Source: Pseudoduganella flava | GTDB taxonomy: Bacteria > Pseudomonadota > Gammaproteobacteria > Burkholderiales > Burkholderiaceae_D | Reading direction: 5' to 3' | Length of the DNA: 64,000 nt | Assembly (NCBI RefSeq): GCF_007830495.1 | Contig: NZ_VLKW01000017.1 | Location: 1-64,000, forward strand | Part shown: piece by piece, positions 42,705 to 51,983 of the stretch | How the letters are laid out: every line of letters starts with the position of its first letter | How positions within the stretch are numbered: the first letter of the stretch is position 1 | Program-made: the position numbers and the translations under genes | The notes under the pieces: generated by a model | The model's input: only the letters and a program-made list of their open reading frames with translations | Databases searched by the model: none | Told to the model about the DNA's origin: nothing

Positions 42705-45482
42705 TCACAACTTGAACCGCAACGCCACCCCATACGTGGTCGGCGTATACCGGATATCCCGCGGCCGCGACGGGTCGGACAGGTAGCTCTCGTACTTTTC
42801 CTTCGTCAGGTTGATCGCATCGAACTGCACGGTCAGGTTCTTCGTCAGCTCGTACGACAGCGACAGGTCCACATACGTGCTGGCCTTGACGAAGCGGTCC
42901 TGCAGGAAGCGCAGCTCGGCGATCTGTTCGACGTAGTCGCCACGCCGCGTGGCGGCCAGGCGGCCCGTCACGCCGTATTTCTCGTACAGCAGCGCGATAT
43001 TGTGGCTTTTCTTCGCCACGTCGATCAGCCGCGTCTTCGTCAGCACGGGCGAGTTCGGGTCGAGCCGCGTTTCGTTGTCGCCGCTGATCCACGTGTAGTT
43101 GAACTGCGCGCCGAAGCCGCTCCACAAGCCGGGCAGGAAGTCGAAGAATTTCTGGATGCTGAATTCCGCTCCCTTCAACGTGCCGTCGCCGGAATTCTGC
43201 GGCCGCGTCACGCGGTAGCGCTGGCCGCCGATGATCTCGTCCTGCGTGAAGTTCTGCAGGTAGCCGCTGATATCGCGGTGGAACAGCGCGACCTGCGCAT
43301 AGCCGTTGCCGGGGAAGTAGTACTCCAGCGTCGCATCCTTGTTCACCGACCTGGTCGGGGCCAGGTTCGGGTTGCCGGCGCTGCCCGTGCCCGGCGCGTT
43401 CACCGTCGGCGGGATCAGCGACAGCGCGGGATTGAGGCGGTTGAACTCCGGCCGCGTCAGCGTCTTGCCGACCGACAGGTGCGACTGCAGGTTGTCGCGC
43501 CAGGCCACCAGCGCCGACAGGTTCGGCAGGTAGTTGTTCTCGGACGTGGAGATGTCGATCGGCGTCAGCGTGTCGCCGATCCGGCTGGTACCTTCCAGCT
43601 TGCGCTTGACGTGGATGACGCGCACGCCCGCATCGCCGGAAACGTCGATGCCGCCCAGCGTCGTCTGCCAGCGCCCGTTCAGGTACACGGTCGCGGACTT
43701 TTCACGCTGGTCGAAGCGACGCAGCGGATCGTCCGGCACGCGTCCGGGCGCGGCGCCATACACGGCGCGCACGCGGTCGGCCTGGTCGATCAGGAAGTCG
43801 CGCGACGGCACCAGGTACTGGCCGCCGAGCCGGTCGACGCCGGGGCTCAGGCTTTCGAAGCCGGGACCGAATGCATCGACGGGGTTCGGCCGCGCCGCCG
43901 GGTCGACGTCGCTGTGCCCTTCGGCCGAGTGGTAACTGGTGTCGCGCGACGACAGCCGCAGGCCCACGTTCACGGCGCGCAGGAAGCCCTGCCCCAGCTT
44001 GTACGTCGCATCCGTGCGCCACTGCGCCTGCTTGCCTTCCGATTCTTCCCAGTTCTGCACGAGCCCGCGCAGCACGAAGGCCCGCGGATCGCGCAGCGGC
44101 GTCGCATTGCCGGGCGTCGTCACGGAGTTATAGCCGCCGTGGCCGTCCGCGCCGTACGTGTACACGTTCACGGATGCGCCGGGGACCTGCTGGTCGACGA
44201 TCACCGTGTCGTTGACGAACTTCGAGCGCGTGAACGCGAGGTTCGACGTCACGTTCCACGGCCCGTCGCGATACGCCAGGCCGAAGTTCAGGTAGTGCGT
44301 ATTGGTGTGCTCCTTCACGCCCCATGCGCTGGTGGCCATGTACGGGTCCCAGTCATACGGCCCGCCGAATTGCGCAGCCGGCGCATTGGCCGACAGGATC
44401 GGGCAGATCTGCCCTTCCGGCGTGTCGCAGCCGCGGTCGCCCAGCGTCACGTTGTTCAGCCGCGGCGTCCAGCCGACGATCGCCAGGATGTAGTCGACCT
44501 CGTGCCGGTCGCGGTAGCCGGTGCCCACGTACTGGGTCGAGAACTCCAGCTTCGGATTGATCTTCCACTGGTAAGCGCCGTGCGCGGAAAAGCGTTCGCG
44601 GTCGCCGCCGTTGTAGATGCCGCCCACGTGCGGCAGGCTGCCGAGCCGGTCGCCGGGGCGCAGCGGCGCCACCGGCTGGTCGTCGTTCAGGCGGATCGCC
44701 GTGCCGTCCTGGCCCACCGAGAAAAGCCGGTCGGGCCGGTCCACCCACTGCACCGGATAGCCCCAGTGATCCTTCTGGTAGGCGGCGTCGAACAGCAGGC
44801 CCATCTCGCCGGCACTCGTGTTCCAGCGGTCCGACAGCAGGATGCCGCCGCCGGGATTGTTGCGGCTCCTGGCCGCGTCGCTGCCGTTGATTTTCGGGCG
44901 GCGGTCTTCCAGGTAGCCGGAGATCGTGCGGCCCTTCGTGTCGAACGGTGCGCGCAGGCGGATGTTGACGGCGCCGGCGATGCCGCCTTCCATCTGGTTC
45001 GCCGTCGCGGACTTGTACACGTCGAGGCCGGACACGGATTGCACCGGCAGGTCCTGGTACTGCAGCCTGCGGCCGCGGCCGGTGAAGATCTCGTTGCCCT
45101 CGAACGTCGTGACGACATCGGGCAGGCCGCGGATCGTCACGGTCGACGTCTCGCCGCGGTCGCGGCCCACCTGCACGCCGGCGATCCGCTGCAGCGCGTC
45201 GCCTGCCGCGCGGTCGGGGAATTTGCCGATGTCCTCGGCATTGATCGAATCGACGACCTGGGCGGCGTCGCGCTTGATCTGTTCGGCGGAACGGATGCTG
45301 CGCCGGATGCCCGTCACTTCGACGGTGGCGATCGGCCCGCCCTGCACGGATGCCTCGGTGGCGCTGCCTTGCGGCGGTTGCTCGGTGCTGGCCGGTGGCG
45401 TGGCTTGCTGTGCCTGCGCCGACCCTGCGGCCAGCAGGCACAAGGCCGCGGCGACCGCGGGCCTGATCTGCGTTGAACTCAT
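42705..45482 (-). CDS. TonB-dependent outer-membrane receptor
   Basis: This 925-residue protein has a signal peptide (about 1-25, ending AAGSAQAQ), an N-terminal TonB-box-like VEVTGIRRSI, a plug domain with DAAQVVDSINAEDIGKFPD (shown as DSINAEDIGKFPDR block) and IAGVQVGRDRGE, and a 22-strand barrel ending in aromatic ALRFKL. The GxRRSI and NAEDIGKFPD marks are typical of Xanthomonadales/Oxalobacteraceae carbohydrate receptors. With GH43 next to it, it probably imports oligosaccharides. A 7-base hairpin CCAGGCG/CGCCTGG (45522-45543) lies in its leader. Confidence 0.93.
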   Translation of the reverse strand: MSSTQIRPAVAAALCLLAAGSAQAQQATPPASTEQPPQGSATEASVQGGPIATVEVTGIRRSIRSAEQIKRDAAQVVDSINAEDIGKFPDRAAGDALQRIAGVQVGRDRGETSTVTIRGLPDVVTTFEGNEIFTGRGRRLQYQDLPVQSVSGLDVYKSATANQMEGGIAGAVNIRLRAPFDTKGRTISGYLEDRRPKINGSDAARSRNNPGGGILLSDRWNTSAGEMGLLFDAAYQKDHWGYPVQWVDRPDRLFSVGQDGTAIRLNDDQPVAPLRPGDRLGSLPHVGGIYNGGDRERFSAHGAYQWKINPKLEFSTQYVGTGYRDRHEVDYILAIVGWTPRLNNVTLGDRGCDTPEGQICPILSANAPAAQFGGPYDWDPYMATSAWGVKEHTNTHYLNFGLAYRDGPWNVTSNLAFTRSKFVNDTVIVDQQVPGASVNVYTYGADGHGGYNSVTTPGNATPLRDPRAFVLRGLVQNWEESEGKQAQWRTDATYKLGQGFLRAVNVGLRLSSRDTSYHSAEGHSDVDPAARPNPVDAFGPGFESLSPGVDRLGGQYLVPSRDFLIDQADRVRAVYGAAPGRVPDDPLRRFDQREKSATVYLNGRWQTTLGGIDVSGDAGVRVIHVKRKLEGTSRIGDTLTPIDISTSENNYLPNLSALVAWRDNLQSHLSVGKTLTRPEFNRLNPALSLIPPTVNAPGTGSAGNPNLAPTRSVNKDATLEYYFPGNGYAQVALFHRDISGYLQNFTQDEIIGGQRYRVTRPQNSGDGTLKGAEFSIQKFFDFLPGLWSGFGAQFNYTWISGDNETRLDPNSPVLTKTRLIDVAKKSHNIALLYEKYGVTGRLAATRRGDYVEQIAELRFLQDRFVKASTYVDLSLSYELTKNLTVQFDAINLTKEKYESYLSDPSRPRDIRYTPTTYGVALRFKL

Positions 45483-45688
45483 GGTTCGTCTCCGATGTGA
45501 GCGATGTGAGTCATTGTTAGGCCAGGCGTGCGGCTCCGCCTGGAGAGCTGTTGCGATAATAGACACAAGCGGGAGCGGACGCCAACGCGATACGCCCGCC
45601 CGGTTGCTTCGATGCCACGCTGGCGCAGGTACGATGGCGGGCGGAGCGGCCGGCGCGGCGTCGCTGGCCCACCATGTCGGGGGATAGG

Positions 45689-48232
45689 TCAGTGAGTGGG
45701 CGGCGCCGCGGCGAGCAGTGTGACGACGCCATGCGTGCCGTCGACCCGGATGCGCTGGCCGTCCTGGATCAGCCGGGTCGCATCCCGCACGGCGACGATG
45801 GCGGGCAGGCCGTATTCGCGGGCGACGACGGCGCCATGGCTCATCTGGCCGCCCGCCTCCGTGACGAGCCCGGCCACCGCCAGGAACAGCGGCGTCCAGC
45901 TCGGGTCCGTATAGGCCGTCACGAGGATGTCGCCGGGCGCGAGATCCGCCGTCGCGATGTCCGTGACGACCCGGGCGCGGCCTTCGACGACGCCGGCCGA
46001 CACCGCCACCCCGGCCAGCGCATCGGCCGGCAGACCGGGGCGCTCCAGCGCACCGAACAGGCATTCGCCATCGGACGTCAGCACGCGGGGCGGCACCAGC
46101 CGCTCGTGCGCCGCGAACCCGGCACGCCGCGCGGCGATGACGCCCCGGTCGGCCTGCCCCGTGCGCACGACCTCGCGCAGCTCGTCGAAGCGCAGGAAAT
46201 CGATATCGTCGAGCCGGTCGATGACACCGGCGCGGACCAGCCCTTCCGCCTCGGCCCGCAGCGCCTGTTTGTGCAGGTCGATGCGGCACATCCATGCGTA
46301 CTTCGGGTATTCGCGATAACCGATGAAGGCGCGCAGCCGCCCGATCGCCGCGCCGGCCTGCGCCGCCGTGGCCGCGCCGTCGGGGCGCGCACGCAGCCGT
46401 GCCAGCACATCCCGCTCGGCAGCCCTGGCCCGCGCCAGCCCCGCCTGGAAGCGCCGTGCCGCTTCGCCCGGCTCAAAGCGGTCCACATAGTCCAGGATCA
46501 CCGGCACGAGCGTGGCCGGCCGTTCGCGCCAGCGGGGCCGCGTCACGTCGATCTCGCCGGCGCAGCGCATGCCGTACTTGCACAGGTAGCCGTCGAGCGC
46601 AGCCAGCGCCGCGGCGCCGCCTTCGACGTGGACGAGCTCCGCGAGGGGCACGCCGTCGTCCCGCCGCCGCAGGAACGCCACCACGGCCGGATGCGGCCGG
46701 ATCGCATCGGCCACGTTGAGCAGGTCCAGCCCCATTTGCGACGTGATGTTGTGCTCGACCGATTGCGACAGGATGCCGGCGACACCGGGTTCGCCGAGCC
46801 ACGCGGTGAGGCGATCGTCCAGCCACCACAGCGCTTCGATGCCGGTCATCAGCGCACGCGTGCTGGCGGGGTCGGTCAGCTGCCGCTTCAGTGCCGCCAT
46901 GTCGCCGGCGACGAAATCGAAGAGTGCAGTGCCGGACTTGCCGGCGAGCCCTTGCCGCGTTTGGGCCAGCGCTTCCTCGCTTTCCCTGATGAGGTCATGG
47001 ACAATCGCCGGGTCGGGCGCGTCCGCGGGCGCGGCGGCGCTTGGCGCGGGCACGGCGGCCCCTGCCCCTGCCCCCGTCTCAGGCAGCGTTGCGATGAAGC
47101 CCCGTTCGAGCAGCGTCTGCACGGCGCTGGCGATCAATGGATCGCGGCTGAGCATGCGGAGCAGCGCCGTCCGGCTGGCCGGCGACGCCAGCTGGGCGGT
47201 GATGTCGACGAACAGCCGGCTGCCCGCCTCGAACATCGGCCGGGCCGCCAGCAGCTGCCAGAACGACAGGCCCAGCGGCTTCATCGCATCGGTCATCATC
47301 TGCTGGTGCCCGACCGACAGGTAGATATGGCGCTGCCCGTCGTCCCGCCGCGGGACGGGGAATAGCGTGGTGATCGGACGGCTCTGCACGATCTGGAAGC
47401 GGCCGCCCGCCAGGCACCATTCGACGTCCTGCGGGCCGCCGAAGTGGGCTTGGATGGTCCGCCCGAGCGCGGCCAGCGTACGTGCCTGTTCGTCGTCCAG
47501 CAGCGGGCGCTCGCCCCCCGTCCTGGCGGCGACCCGGCCATCCTTCAACGTGACGCTTTCCGGCACCACCGTACCGGCGGCCAGTGCCTCGCCGGTCCCC
47601 GCACACGCTTCGATCGCGACGACCGTCCGGTCCCCTGTCACCGGATCGGCCGTGAACAGTACGCCCGATACCTCGGCCGGCACCATGCGCTGCACGATCA
47701 CGGCCATGCGCGTGGCGCGGTGATCGATGCCGTTGCGCTGGCGGTAGGCGACAGCGCGGTCCGTGAACAGCGATGCCCAGCAACTGCGTAGCGCCGCGAG
47801 CACGGCGGCAGGGCCGCGCAGATCGAGGTACGAGTCGTGCTGGCCGGCGAACGACGCCGCCGGCATGTCCTCCGCGTTCGCGCTGGAGCGCACCGCCCAG
47901 GCTGCGCCCTCCCCGGCTTCGGCCACGCATTGTGCAATGGCACCCGAGAGTTCATCCAATATTGGCACCTCATCGATGAGCGAACGGATGCGCGCGCACA
48001 GTGCGGCATCCACCTCGGCCCTGCCCTGCGTGCCCCGCGCCAGCTCGTCCACGGCGGCCGCGATGGCGGGCGCACTGACGACATGCGCAGTGAACGCAGC
48101 GGTGGTGACGCAGAATCCCGGCGGCACGGCAATCCCGGAAATCCTGGCCAGCTCGCCAAGGTTGGCCGCCTTGCCGCCCGCCAGCGCGACGTGGCTGTGA
48201 TCGAGTTCGCCGAGAGGAATGATGGTGTGCAT
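45689..48232 (-). CDS. PEP-synthase-like phosphotransferase, rifampicin phosphotransferase-like
   Basis: This 847-residue protein has an N-terminal ATP-grasp domain (ALAGGKAANLGELARISG; PPGFCVTTAAF; SSANAEDMPAASFAGQHDS in part), a long helical middle region (about 330-740) and a C-terminal swivelling domain with catalytic His799 in GGQMSHGAVVAREYG. Length and three-domain order match rifampicin phosphotransferase (about 865, His near 825), which inactivates rifamycins with ATP. The same architecture also occurs in uncharacterised PEP/pyruvate-binding proteins. It is divergent from a TetR gene over an overlapping operator-promoter. The RAE element of actinomycete rph promoters is absent. Confidence 0.7.
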   Translation of the reverse strand: MHTIIPLGELDHSHVALAGGKAANLGELARISGIAVPPGFCVTTAAFTAHVVSAPAIAAAVDELARGTQGRAEVDAALCARIRSLIDEVPILDELSGAIAQCVAEAGEGAAWAVRSSANAEDMPAASFAGQHDSYLDLRGPAAVLAALRSCWASLFTDRAVAYRQRNGIDHRATRMAVIVQRMVPAEVSGVLFTADPVTGDRTVVAIEACAGTGEALAAGTVVPESVTLKDGRVAARTGGERPLLDDEQARTLAALGRTIQAHFGGPQDVEWCLAGGRFQIVQSRPITTLFPVPRRDDGQRHIYLSVGHQQMMTDAMKPLGLSFWQLLAARPMFEAGSRLFVDITAQLASPASRTALLRMLSRDPLIASAVQTLLERGFIATLPETGAGAGAAVPAPSAAAPADAPDPAIVHDLIRESEEALAQTRQGLAGKSGTALFDFVAGDMAALKRQLTDPASTRALMTGIEALWWLDDRLTAWLGEPGVAGILSQSVEHNITSQMGLDLLNVADAIRPHPAVVAFLRRRDDGVPLAELVHVEGGAAALAALDGYLCKYGMRCAGEIDVTRPRWRERPATLVPVILDYVDRFEPGEAARRFQAGLARARAAERDVLARLRARPDGAATAAQAGAAIGRLRAFIGYREYPKYAWMCRIDLHKQALRAEAEGLVRAGVIDRLDDIDFLRFDELREVVRTGQADRGVIAARRAGFAAHERLVPPRVLTSDGECLFGALERPGLPADALAGVAVSAGVVEGRARVVTDIATADLAPGDILVTAYTDPSWTPLFLAVAGLVTEAGGQMSHGAVVAREYGLPAIVAVRDATRLIQDGQRIRVDGTHGVVTLLAAAPPTH

Positions 48233-48245
48233 GGAGCCCCCGCTA

Positions 48246-48293
48246 TTGACTTTGCTAAGCGGAGGAATATACTCCGTTTAGTCCACATGTCAA
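48246..48293. promoter_or_regulatory. Divergent overlapping promoters with TetR-type operator
   Basis: An inverted repeat CTAAGCGGAG (48255-48264), seven bases, CTCCGTTTAG (48272-48281) matches at 9 of 10 positions. On the plus strand TTGACT-N16-TATACT (48246-48251, 48268-48273) would drive tetR. On the minus strand TTGACA-N16-TATATT (48293-48288, 48271-48266) would drive the phosphotransferase. Both -10 hexamers overlap the operator centre, so one bound repressor would silence both genes. Confidence 0.8.
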
Positions 48294-48305
48294 CCTGGCG
48301 AAACC

Positions 48306-48854
48306 ATGCGCGCGGATGCACTGAAAAACCGGCAGCGGCTGATCGAGGTCGCGATCGACCTGATCCTCGAAGTGGGCGGCGAGCCCGCGCGCGACACGAT
48401 CGCGGCACGGGCCGGCGTCGGCATCGGCACGCTGTATCGCCACTTTCCAGATCAGCAGTCGCTGCTGCACGCGGCTGCGCGACACGTGCTGGAGCGCAGC
48501 ATCGCCGCCGGCGAGACGCTGCTGGACACCGTGCCGGATGCGGCGGGGGCGCTGCGCCGGTACATGCATGCGGCGCTGGACAATGGCATCGGCGTCGTGA
48601 ACATCGTCCACCCGCTGCTGGAGAACCGTGATTGGCACGACTTGCGGGCGCGCGCGGGTGCGCTATTGACCAGCATGGTGCAACGGGCGGTGCGGGAAGG
48701 CCATGTGCGCAGCGACCTCTCCGAGCGCGACATCGTGTTCGCGCTGATCCGCTTTGCCCGGCCGCTGGCGGTGGGGCTGCCGCCCAAGGAAGAGCGGGCG
48801 CTGGCCCATCGCCACCTGGATTTCTACATCGACGGCCTGTGCGTGGGCCCCTAG
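48306..48854 (+). CDS. TetR-family repressor
   Basis: This 182-residue regulator has the TetR helix-turn-helix (about 27-50: DTIAARAGVGIGTLYRHFPDQ) and a helical ligand domain. It is divergent from the rifampicin-phosphotransferase-like gene and very probably binds the palindrome between them. Its stop overlaps that of the convergent permease gene within a CTAG palindrome (48851-48854). The inducer is unknown. Confidence 0.9.
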   Translation: MRADALKNRQRLIEVAIDLILEVGGEPARDTIAARAGVGIGTLYRHFPDQQSLLHAAARHVLERSIAAGETLLDTVPDAAGALRRYMHAALDNGIGVVNIVHPLLENRDWHDLRARAGALLTSMVQRAVREGHVRSDLSERDIVFALIRFARPLAVGLPPKEERALAHRHLDFYIDGLCVGP

Positions 48855-49684
48855 CCTTTCAAGCCGGTGGCGGCCAGCAGCCCCTGCGTGACGCGACGCT
48901 GGAACACGATGTACGCCAGCGCGACGGGGAACGCGCCCAGCAGCGCGGCCGCCATCAGCTGCGCATAGCGCACGCCGAACGCGTCGTAGGTTTGCGTCAG
49001 GCCCAGCGTGATCGTCATCATCTCGTTCGACGTGATGATGATGAACGGCCACAGGAAGTTGTTCCACGCGGCGATGAACGTGACGATCGCCATCGCCCAC
49101 ACGATATTGCCGGACATGGGCAGGTACACGCTCCACAGCACACGCAGCGGCGACGCGCCATCCAGCACCGCCGCTTCGCGAAAGTCGGCCGGCACCGCGT
49201 CGAAGAACTGGCGGAACACATAGATGACGACGGGCGACACGACCTGCGGCAGCACGATGCCCGCATACGTGTTGACAAGGCCCAGGTGGTGCATCGTGCG
49301 AAACAGCGGCACCAGCAGCGCTTCGAACGGCAGCAGCAGCGCCAGCATCGCCACGCCGAACAGCAGGTCGCGGCCCTTGAAGCGCAGCTGCGAGAACGCG
49401 TACGCGGCCATCAGGCTGATCGTCATCGTGACGCAGGTGACCAGCAGCGCCACCAGCGCGCTGTTGAACAGCCAGCGCGGCACATTGCCCGCCCCGAGCA
49501 CCTTCGTGAAGGCCTCGACGGTCCACGTTTGCGGCAGGTAGTGCAGGACGGGCGAGATCGTTTCGTACTCCGGCCGCAGCGACGTGGACAGTGCCCACAG
49601 CAGCGGGGTGATCCACAGCGCGGCCAGGGCCAGCGCACTAAGGATGGCGATGATGGTCCAGTGGATGGGGGTGGTGGTTTTCAT
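48851..49684 (-). CDS. Carbohydrate ABC transporter permease (MalG type)
   Basis: This 277-residue inner-membrane protein has six helices. The coupling EAA loop is EAAVLDGASPLRVLWSVYLPMS, and GLKG at the C-terminus is typical of MalG-type permeases. It pairs with the MalF-type permease 117 bases upstream; the gap holds an R1 palindrome. The ATPase component is absent here and may be shared and encoded elsewhere. Confidence 0.93.
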   Translation of the reverse strand: MKTTTPIHWTIIAILSALALAALWITPLLWALSTSLRPEYETISPVLHYLPQTWTVEAFTKVLGAGNVPRWLFNSALVALLVTCVTMTISLMAAYAFSQLRFKGRDLLFGVAMLALLLPFEALLVPLFRTMHHLGLVNTYAGIVLPQVVSPVVIYVFRQFFDAVPADFREAAVLDGASPLRVLWSVYLPMSGNIVWAMAIVTFIAAWNNFLWPFIIITSNEMMTITLGLTQTYDAFGVRYAQLMAAALLGAFPVALAYIVFQRRVTQGLLAATGLKG

Positions 49685-49733
49685 GGTGTTTTTCGAAAGC
49701 GCCGCTCAAGCTATTAACCCCACAGCAAATGCC

Positions 49734-49760
49734 GGGGTCAGACCCGCCGGGTCTGACCCC
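49734..49760. repeat. R1 dispersed palindrome inside the ABC operon
   Basis: Core with a GCC centre and full flanks, placed between the MalF-type and MalG-type permease genes. It would form a stable stem in the operon mRNA. Confidence 0.8.
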
Positions 49761-49800
49761 AGGGTTTGTTTTTGGGTTTCAAGCATGCGCATCTGCTCGC

Positions 49801-50664
49801 TCACTTTGCCCCCACCTTGAATGCCTTCACCAGCCACGCCTGGACCAGCGACAACGCCACGACAACCGCCATGAACGCCATCGCCACGGCCGCCGCATAC
49901 CCCGCATCGCTCTGCGTAAACGCCGTCTCGTACATGTAATGCAGCGTGACGCGCGTCGTATTGAACGGCCCGCCGGTGGTCAGCAGGTAGGTTTGCCCGA
50001 ACACCTTCAGCGACGCGATCAGCTGCAGCACGAGCGCCGTCACCGTCACGGGCTTCAGGGCCGGCCATGTAATGTGGCGGAACGTGGCGAAGCCGCGTGC
50101 GCCGTCCAGCGCGGCCGCCTCGTACAGCTCGCGGGGGATGTTGCGCAGGCCGGCCAGGAACATCAGCATGTTGAAGCCCACGGTCCACCAGACGGTGAAG
50201 ATCGCCACCGTCGGCATCGCCCAGTGCAGGTCGGCGAACCACGCGCGCGAGAAGCCCAGCAGGTGTTTGACGAGGCCCGCGGACGGGTTCATCGTCCATT
50301 CGGCGATCAACGTCATCACGGAAATCGGCAGCACGTACGGAAGGAAGAACGCACCTTGCAGCCACGCGCCGGCGCGGCTGAAGTGGTCGACCAGCAGCGC
50401 CATCACGAGGCCCAGCACAGTCAGCGGCACCACTGTCAGCAGCGCGAAATAAAACGTGTTGCCGAGCGAAGACCAGTACGACGGGTCTTGCACCAGGGTC
50501 GCGTAGTTCGCCAGGCCGACAAAGGCGCTGGTGCGCGTCAGGCTGCTCTCCGTCAGCGACAGGTAGAAGGTCTGCAGCGTGGGGACGACGAAGAACAGCA
50601 GGAACGCGGCCGTGAACGGCAGCAGCAGCAAGATGGCAGGCAGGGCTTCGGAACGGCGGCGCAT
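49801..50664 (-). CDS. Carbohydrate ABC transporter permease (MalF/UgpA type)
   Basis: This 287-residue permease has six membrane helices and the EAA loop YEAAALDGARGFATFRHITWP. The N-terminus LLPFTAAFLLFFVVPTLQTFYLS matches sugar permeases of the MalF/UgpA class. It starts 10 bases after the binding-protein gene and is part of the GH43-GH2-binding protein-permease-permease series. Confidence 0.93.
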   Translation of the reverse strand: MRRRSEALPAILLLLPFTAAFLLFFVVPTLQTFYLSLTESSLTRTSAFVGLANYATLVQDPSYWSSLGNTFYFALLTVVPLTVLGLVMALLVDHFSRAGAWLQGAFFLPYVLPISVMTLIAEWTMNPSAGLVKHLLGFSRAWFADLHWAMPTVAIFTVWWTVGFNMLMFLAGLRNIPRELYEAAALDGARGFATFRHITWPALKPVTVTALVLQLIASLKVFGQTYLLTTGGPFNTTRVTLHYMYETAFTQSDAGYAAAVAMAFMAVVVALSLVQAWLVKAFKVGAK

Positions 50665-50674
50665 CGTGGTTCCC

Positions 50675-51979
50675 CTAGTAGCGCGGCGGACGTTTCTTCA
50701 GCAGCCGGCGCGCCTCCGTCTCGAAGCGGCGCACCGCGTCGTCGGCCGTCAGCTGGCCGGACAGCGGCGCCGGCAGGAATTTTGACGCGATCGCTTCCAG
50801 CGGCCCGGCCGCGCCCATGTACCAGCCGTCCGGATCGTAGACGACGTGCTGCGCCGCTTCCGCATATTCGGCGTTCGGCATCAGCGCTTTCGCTTCGGCC
50901 GATTCGGCGACGGGGCGATACGCCGGGATATGGCCGCCTTCGGCCCAGCCGAGCGAATGACGGCTCACATACGCGACGAAACGCAGCACGGCGCGCGCCT
51001 TGTCGGGCGATGCCGGCTTGCCCGCATTGGCCGGCAGTGCGAAGCCGTGCGAATCGGCCCACGCGCTGGCATTGCCGTACAGCCGGGGCAGCGGCACGAT
51101 GCCGTAGCGGAAGCCGATCGTGCCGGCCTTGGTGCCGCGCACCAGTTCCGGCACTTCCCACACGCCGTTGATCATGAACCCCGCATTGCCGCCCATGAAC
51201 TGGCTCGTCGATGCCGGGTAGTCCATGCCGGTCGTCGCATAGCCGGCGCGGAACCACTGCGCGATCGCGTCCAGGGTGCGGGCACCCGCGGGGCCATACG
51301 CGAACTGGCCGTTGGCCACGACGGGATAGCCCTGCTGCGCCAGCAGCGACAGCCACAGGCGCCAGATCGCATACGTGCTCTGCGCCGCCTCCATCGCCAA
51401 CCCCGTCTTGCCGGTGTGTTCCTTGACGGCGCGGAACGCGGCCGTCAGCGCATCGATACCCTCGATCGGCTTCAGCTTTCCATCGCCATTGAGCAGCCCG
51501 GCCCGGCCGACGAGGTCCTTGTTGTAGTACAGGACCAGCGGGTGCAGGTCGAGCGGCACCGCGTAGGCGTGGCCGCCGTACTGCGACTTGGCCCATTGGC
51601 GCGGCAGGAAGTCGGCGCCGGCCAGGCCGACTGCACGCAGCTCGTCTGTGCTCAAGGGCCGCAGCACGCCGCCGCCGGCCAGGTTCGGCAAGCGGGACAG
51701 GTGGATCGTCGCCAGGTCCGGGCCGGCGCCGACGACGGTGGCAGTGATCAGCTTCGTGTAGAACGGTTCGCCCCAGCGCAAGGTCGTGCTCTCGACGCGC
51801 ACCTCGTTCTGCGACGCGTTGAACTCGTCGATCAGCGCGCGCATGCGGGCGCCGTCGCCGCCGGACAGCAGGGTCCACATGCGCACCACCTGCACGTCCG
51901 CCCACGCCGCGCCGGCCAGGCAGCACAGCAGCGCGGTGCACAGGCACAGGCGCAGGGACGGGGCCAGCGCGCGCGGCAT
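50675..51979 (-). CDS. Extracellular sugar-binding protein of ABC transporter
   Basis: This 434-residue family-1 solute-binding protein has a signal peptide ending GAAWA-DVQ (about residue 26), followed by VRMWTLLSGGDGARMRALIDEFN, the usual opening of such proteins. It also has GLAGADFLPRQWAKSQ and a C-terminal helical region. It lacks the lipobox cysteine, so it is probably free in the periplasm. It starts four bases after the GH2 stop. The substrate is likely an oligosaccharide related to the neighbouring GH2 and GH43 enzymes. Confidence 0.9.
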   Translation of the reverse strand: MPRALAPSLRLCLCTALLCCLAGAAWADVQVVRMWTLLSGGDGARMRALIDEFNASQNEVRVESTTLRWGEPFYTKLITATVVGAGPDLATIHLSRLPNLAGGGVLRPLSTDELRAVGLAGADFLPRQWAKSQYGGHAYAVPLDLHPLVLYYNKDLVGRAGLLNGDGKLKPIEGIDALTAAFRAVKEHTGKTGLAMEAAQSTYAIWRLWLSLLAQQGYPVVANGQFAYGPAGARTLDAIAQWFRAGYATTGMDYPASTSQFMGGNAGFMINGVWEVPELVRGTKAGTIGFRYGIVPLPRLYGNASAWADSHGFALPANAGKPASPDKARAVLRFVAYVSRHSLGWAEGGHIPAYRPVAESAEAKALMPNAEYAEAAQHVVYDPDGWYMGAAGPLEAIASKFLPAPLSGQLTADDAVRRFETEARRLLKKRPPRY

Positions 51980-51983
51980 CGGG

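Noticed and set aside
48233..48305. Rifamycin-associated element before the rph-like gene
   Set aside because: The known actinomycete palindrome is absent; control is more simply by the TetR operator.
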